Assembly: GCA_964503615.1 (NCBI GenBank)
Contig: CAZDBA010000160.1
Location: 1 to 10,962, forward strand
Reading direction: 5' to 3'
DNA length: 10,962 bases
Origin: CAZDBA01 sp964503615
GTDB taxonomy: Bacteria > Planctomycetota > Planctomycetia > Pirellulales > Pirellulaceae
A program made the position numbers and the translations under genes. Below are positions 7,779 through 10,962 of the stretch, piece after piece. Each line of letters starts with the position of its first letter. Positions within the stretch are counted from its first letter, which is position 1. The notes under the pieces were generated by a model. It ran no database searches, was not told the DNA's origin, and was given only the letters and a program-made list of their open reading frames with translations.

Positions 7779-7780
7779 AA

Positions 7781-10700
7781 TTAAGGCTCGATGCCGATCG
7801 TCAACACATCTTGTAAATCGCCAACGTTCGTCAGTTCTACTGTCTGAAAACGAACGGTCTGATCGTCACGCCCATAATTTCGGTAGATCGTGAAATAGAC
7901 TTTGCTTCGCATCTTCGTTCGATTCGCTCGGTTGCCGTAGTATTTCACCTTAACCGAATACTTGCCAACGGGAGCTTTGCGGATTCTGTACATCTCTGGA
8001 CCAAAGCCGTCTGTAATGTCACACGTGATTAGCCCACCCGATTTCGTTTGCCGATAACCATAATGGCAATCTTCACCGCTGGGTTCGATCACGTGCAAGT
8101 CCACATCGGACTGATCAATGTTCCACATCATCGTAATTACGACATCGTTTTCACCGATCGCCTCGTACTTTTTGGATAGCGACTCCAAGCGGGCTCGAGC
8201 GTAATCGACAATGTTAGATCGCACATCTCCCGCAACAACCTGACGGAGCAGACTCATGTACTCGGTTGCCACGATCTTTCGAAAGTCGTCTTGTCGATTC
8301 TGGAATTCACCTTCGAGTGCAATCTCGTAATACAGCACCGCCATGTCGGCTTGTCCCAATTGAGCCAAACACTTGCCCAGCACCGGATAGACCGTGGGTT
8401 CAAACGGACGCATCGTCACGACTCGTTGCAACAATCCATAGGCATGAGCCGGATGATCCAACTCCATTGCCACAAATGCCAAGTCGCGAGCCAACGTCAG
8501 ATCACCTGGATTGCTCTCCACCAGCGAGCTGAGCGTTTTGATCGCATCGCCAGCCGCGCCAACGCCGCGCCGTTTTGATTCGGCTAAGACTTTTTCGTAG
8601 TCCAGTTTCCCACTGCCAAGATGTTTGAGAAACTCTTCGTTCAAGTCCGCCCCGTTTCGAACTTCGCAAACCAGTGGCTGAGAAATGGCAGGAACCTCGA
8701 TGTCGTCAATTGCCAGTGATAGCGCTGTTGGCATTTTGAACTCAAACCCGGGCATCTCTTGCAATTTGTTGACCCAACTCACCAAGCGTGCTTTGGGGCT
8801 GACCAACTCGGCTTTGTTCGCCTTTAACGTCTGCTCGACCAACGACGAAGCGCCCTTGGTTTTGATCACAAACAAGTCTTCTTGCGGAACGATCTTAAAC
8901 CGCTCGTAATCTGCCTCTGTTTCCAACATCAACAGCGAACAAGTCTGTCCGGTCACGCGAAAGTGCCTTGCGTACGCAGCCGCCACATCTTCAACACTTG
9001 CTCCCAGACTTTCCAATTGCCCGACCGCGACATAGCCATACATACGGCTGGCCAAGTCGGATTCGATCTTGTTCTCGAATTCAATCGGAATCACTCGTTC
9101 TCGATTACCTTGAGAAACGATCAAGGTGCCGTCCCTTTCGATATCACCTCGGCCAACCATCGTGATCGTCTGGCCGGGGTAAACCCAACTGACTCGCCCA
9201 GCGGTCAAGACATCTGAGCCTCCCTCGAATTCGAACGATTCGATTCGCCAAGGCTGATTGCGATGCGCGGTTGCCGCTGCGAGAACTTCGTCTTCGGTGG
9301 CAACACTGAACACAGCTCCACCCGATTGGTCTGCCAAAAATCGCAAGCTGTTGATCGCCGTTCCGGTCAAACCGGTTTGATAAGCGTACAAGCTACCCAG
9401 TTCAGAATCAGCAAGTTCGGTTTGCAGCAGACGCAGGTTGGTCTCGCCCCACGTCGCTGCCCCATCGCTCAGCAAAAACAGACTGGGAGCCTGTTTATCG
9501 CTCGTAACCCACTCGGTCGTCGTCAAGCGATCCACAGCACCATACAGATCGGTAGCGCCTTCTAAAGCCAACTGTTCCAGATCGGAAATTAACTGCTGCA
9601 CATTCTCAGGCGTGTTGTCCACATATTTGTCACGCCAGAAATAGCTTTCAACATTAAAAACCAATACCGCAAACTGATCCATCGAATCCCGATTCTCGTC
9701 CAACGTAGCTCGTAACAATTTCAACCACACATTGAACTTGTCCGGGTTACTACTAAGCGAGGTATCCAACAGGAACATTCCATGTGAATTAGCCACCGCA
9801 TTGGTGACGGGCAAGTCGGGTTGCACCTGAGCCGTCCAGTAACTCCCCGCTTTTTGATCCTGCGAAGTCAATACAGTTGGTCCTTCCAACGAGTCGATCA
9901 CCAACTCGATCGAACGAGAATCATTCAACTGCGAATTTCCAATCCGATAATGCCGATTCTCGTTATCGACTGTCGGTTTAACTTCAGGAGTTATGCGGTA
10001 TTGGGCTCCGTCGATGTGAGAAACGTTTAGATCGACGCGGCATTGTCCGACTTGTTCTGGCAGATCCAGCTGATAGGTCAAACCACCATCGGTCGTTCTA
10101 AGATTAACGTCATAGCCGACCACGATTCGATGCAATTTTTTCGGCATCAACGGAAAGACGCGCGCGGCGAAAACCCCCGCACCACTCCACTCGACCAAGG
10201 CGGGATCGACACGGCGTCTAACCGTTTGCTGATAGGCAAAAGCCGCTTTTTCCTTAGGCACCATCCGGGCCTCTTTAACGTTTTCCCAAGCTTGCTGGCG
10301 CTGCACTGCAATTTTTTCGGCCGCAAGCGAAACGAACTGCTGGCCCGATTCCGGTTGTATAAACTCTTTGGCCAGCTGCCCCTCGGGAACGAAGTCAAAC
10401 GAGCTCTGCCCGAACGCAAAGTAGTACAACGAGGCGTCGTCTGGCAGACGCAGTTTAAAGTTCCCCTCCAATTGTTGCTCGCGGTCGTTGTAATAAAACG
10501 CGTCGATCAAAACGCGAGCCCGAAAACCATCGACTTGCACGTTGACTTGCATGCCCTGCATGTCCAACTCGTCTTTGTCACCCACCATCAAACGAGTCGT
10601 ATTGGCGGTCGCAGCAACACGCTTCCACGATTTACCGTTAGGTTTGGTGATAATCTGTCGCTTTGGGACGTCAGCTTGCTCACCAGCTTTACCGGACTCG

Positions 10701-10962
10701 GAAGGGATACCCTTCGTTGCTTTCAACTTTCTATAATATTCAATTTGTCGCTTTAAATGATTGACTTGAGGATGACCACTCCCTAACCGTTGCATATGTT
10801 CGTTTAATTCCACATCCAAGTCATCGATATTCTGCTCGATTCGTTGTAGGGTTTCGTCGTCCCTTCCTGTGTCGCGATCCGTAGTAAAACCACCGGTCGG
10901 TCCCAAGGTCACTCCATCTGCCAACTCAGTGCCCCTAAGGTTCGGCGCAGGAGTCGTGGAAT
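7781..10962 (-). CDS. VIT/VWA protein with TPR-like region and C-terminal DUF2135 (5' end outside window)
   Basis: The frame is open to the window edge without a stop. The TTG at 10922-10924 is only an internal candidate start, so I treat the gene as 5'-partial; residue numbers below count that TTG as 1. Residues 23-68 form a probable coiled coil containing RLGSGHPQVNHLKRQIE, reminiscent of chain-length-determinant coiled coils. A VIT-like domain follows (about 120-275), with FKLRLPDDA, a YQQTVRRRVDPALVEW stretch and VFAARVFPLMPKKLHRIVVGY. A von Willebrand A domain (about 380-555) has an intact metal-binding MIDAS: DTSLS (387-391), T458 in GATDL and D487 in LLSDGA. Residues about 785-890 look like TPR helices. 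Residues 925-1030 match DUF2135, with MMWNIDQSDVDLHVIEPSGE, CHYGYRQT and APVGKYSVKVKYYGNR. The family is linked to surface or periplasmic protein interactions; the exact function is unknown. No signal peptide can be seen because the start is missing. Confidence 0.88.
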   Translation of the reverse strand, partial: STTPAPNLRGTELADGVTLGPTGGFTTDRDTGRDDETLQRIEQNIDDLDVELNEHMQRLGSGHPQVNHLKRQIEYYRKLKATKGIPSESGKAGEQADVPKRQIITKPNGKSWKRVAATANTTRLMVGDKDELDMQGMQVNVQVDGFRARVLIDAFYYNDREQQLEGNFKLRLPDDASLYYFAFGQSSFDFVPEGQLAKEFIQPESGQQFVSLAAEKIAVQRQQAWENVKEARMVPKEKAAFAYQQTVRRRVDPALVEWSGAGVFAARVFPLMPKKLHRIVVGYDVNLRTTDGGLTYQLDLPEQVGQCRVDLNVSHIDGAQYRITPEVKPTVDNENRHYRIGNSQLNDSRSIELVIDSLEGPTVLTSQDQKAGSYWTAQVQPDLPVTNAVANSHGMFLLDTSLSSNPDKFNVWLKLLRATLDENRDSMDQFAVLVFNVESYFWRDKYVDNTPENVQQLISDLEQLALEGATDLYGAVDRLTTTEWVTSDKQAPSLFLLSDGAATWGETNLRLLQTELADSELGSLYAYQTGLTGTAINSLRFLADQSGGAVFSVATEDEVLAAATAHRNQPWRIESFEFEGGSDVLTAGRVSWVYPGQTITMVGRGDIERDGTLIVSQGNRERVIPIEFENKIESDLASRMYGYVAVGQLESLGASVEDVAAAYARHFRVTGQTCSLLMLETEADYERFKIVPQEDLFVIKTKGASSLVEQTLKANKAELVSPKARLVSWVNKLQEMPGFEFKMPTALSLAIDDIEVPAISQPLVCEVRNGADLNEEFLKHLGSGKLDYEKVLAESKRRGVGAAGDAIKTLSSLVESNPGDLTLARDLAFVAMELDHPAHAYGLLQRVVTMRPFEPTVYPVLGKCLAQLGQADMAVLYYEIALEGEFQNRQDDFRKIVATEYMSLLRQVVAGDVRSNIVDYARARLESLSKKYEAIGENDVVITMMWNIDQSDVDLHVIEPSGEDCHYGYRQTKSGGLITCDITDGFGPEMYRIRKAPVGKYSVKVKYYGNRANRTKMRSKVYFTIYRNYGRDDQTVRFQTVELTNVGDLQDVLTIGIEP

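Noticed and set aside
7429..7780. tRNA, small RNA gene, CRISPR array or integron attC site in the intergenic gap
   Set aside because: No cloverleaf, no regularly spaced repeats and no attC core pairs could be made out; only inverted repeats are supported.
7672..7893. 73-codon plus-strand open frame across the inverted repeat and the 3' end of the VIT-VWA gene
   Set aside because: It runs through repeat arms and antisense to DUF2135 codons, with no recognisable product.
10043..10756. 237-codon open frame on the plus strand
   Set aside because: It lies wholly antisense to the VIT-VWA gene, has no recognisable domain, and its composition is that of a reverse-frame shadow.
10922..10924. TTG as the real start of the VIT-VWA gene
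   Set aside because: Codons upstream of it stay open and in frame to the window edge, and no ribosome binding site precedes it, so the gene is better treated as 5'-partial.

Overview
The window carries four substantial genes in the order ilvE(-), putA(+), a secreted GH95 fucosidase-type glycosidase(-) and a large VIT/VWA/TPR/DUF2135 protein(-) that runs off the right edge. The gene mix points to a Planctomycete, most likely of the Pirellulaceae type. The indications are a VIT-VWA protein with a C-terminal DUF2135 domain, a single-chain PutA without a DNA-binding domain, an exported GH95 enzyme, loosely packed genes, weak Shine-Dalgarno sequences and moderate GC. This assignment is inference from family knowledge, because the window has no rRNA or other phylogenetic marker.

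Left part (1-1275). A branched-chain amino-acid aminotransferase gene reads leftward and has an exact 10-bp tandem duplication in its last codons. It is divergent from putA. The putA reading frame is open from a GTG at 1081, but the protein probably starts at the ATG at 1276. That leaves a shared upstream region of about 270 bp with a perfect 10-bp palindrome at 1067-1076.

Middle (1276-7428). PutA oxidises proline to glutamate in two steps on one polypeptide and has an extra C-terminal domain. It converges on the GH95 gene across a 54-bp gap that holds a strong nested hairpin. The GH95 enzyme has a signal peptide and the expected catalytic motifs for removing alpha-L-fucose (or alpha-L-galactose) from glycans.

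Right part (7429-10962). A gap of about 350 bp contains a possible promoter for the GH95 gene and two inverted-repeat units, one of which abuts the stop codon of the next gene. That gene encodes a VIT-VWA-TPR-DUF2135 protein whose 5' end lies outside the window.

The four genes do not form one operon or an obvious shared system. IlvE and PutA both touch glutamate (amino donor and product, respectively), which is a thin link. I found no RNA gene, CRISPR array, transposase or phage gene. The least explained parts are the VIT/VWA/DUF2135 protein and the inverted repeats beside it.
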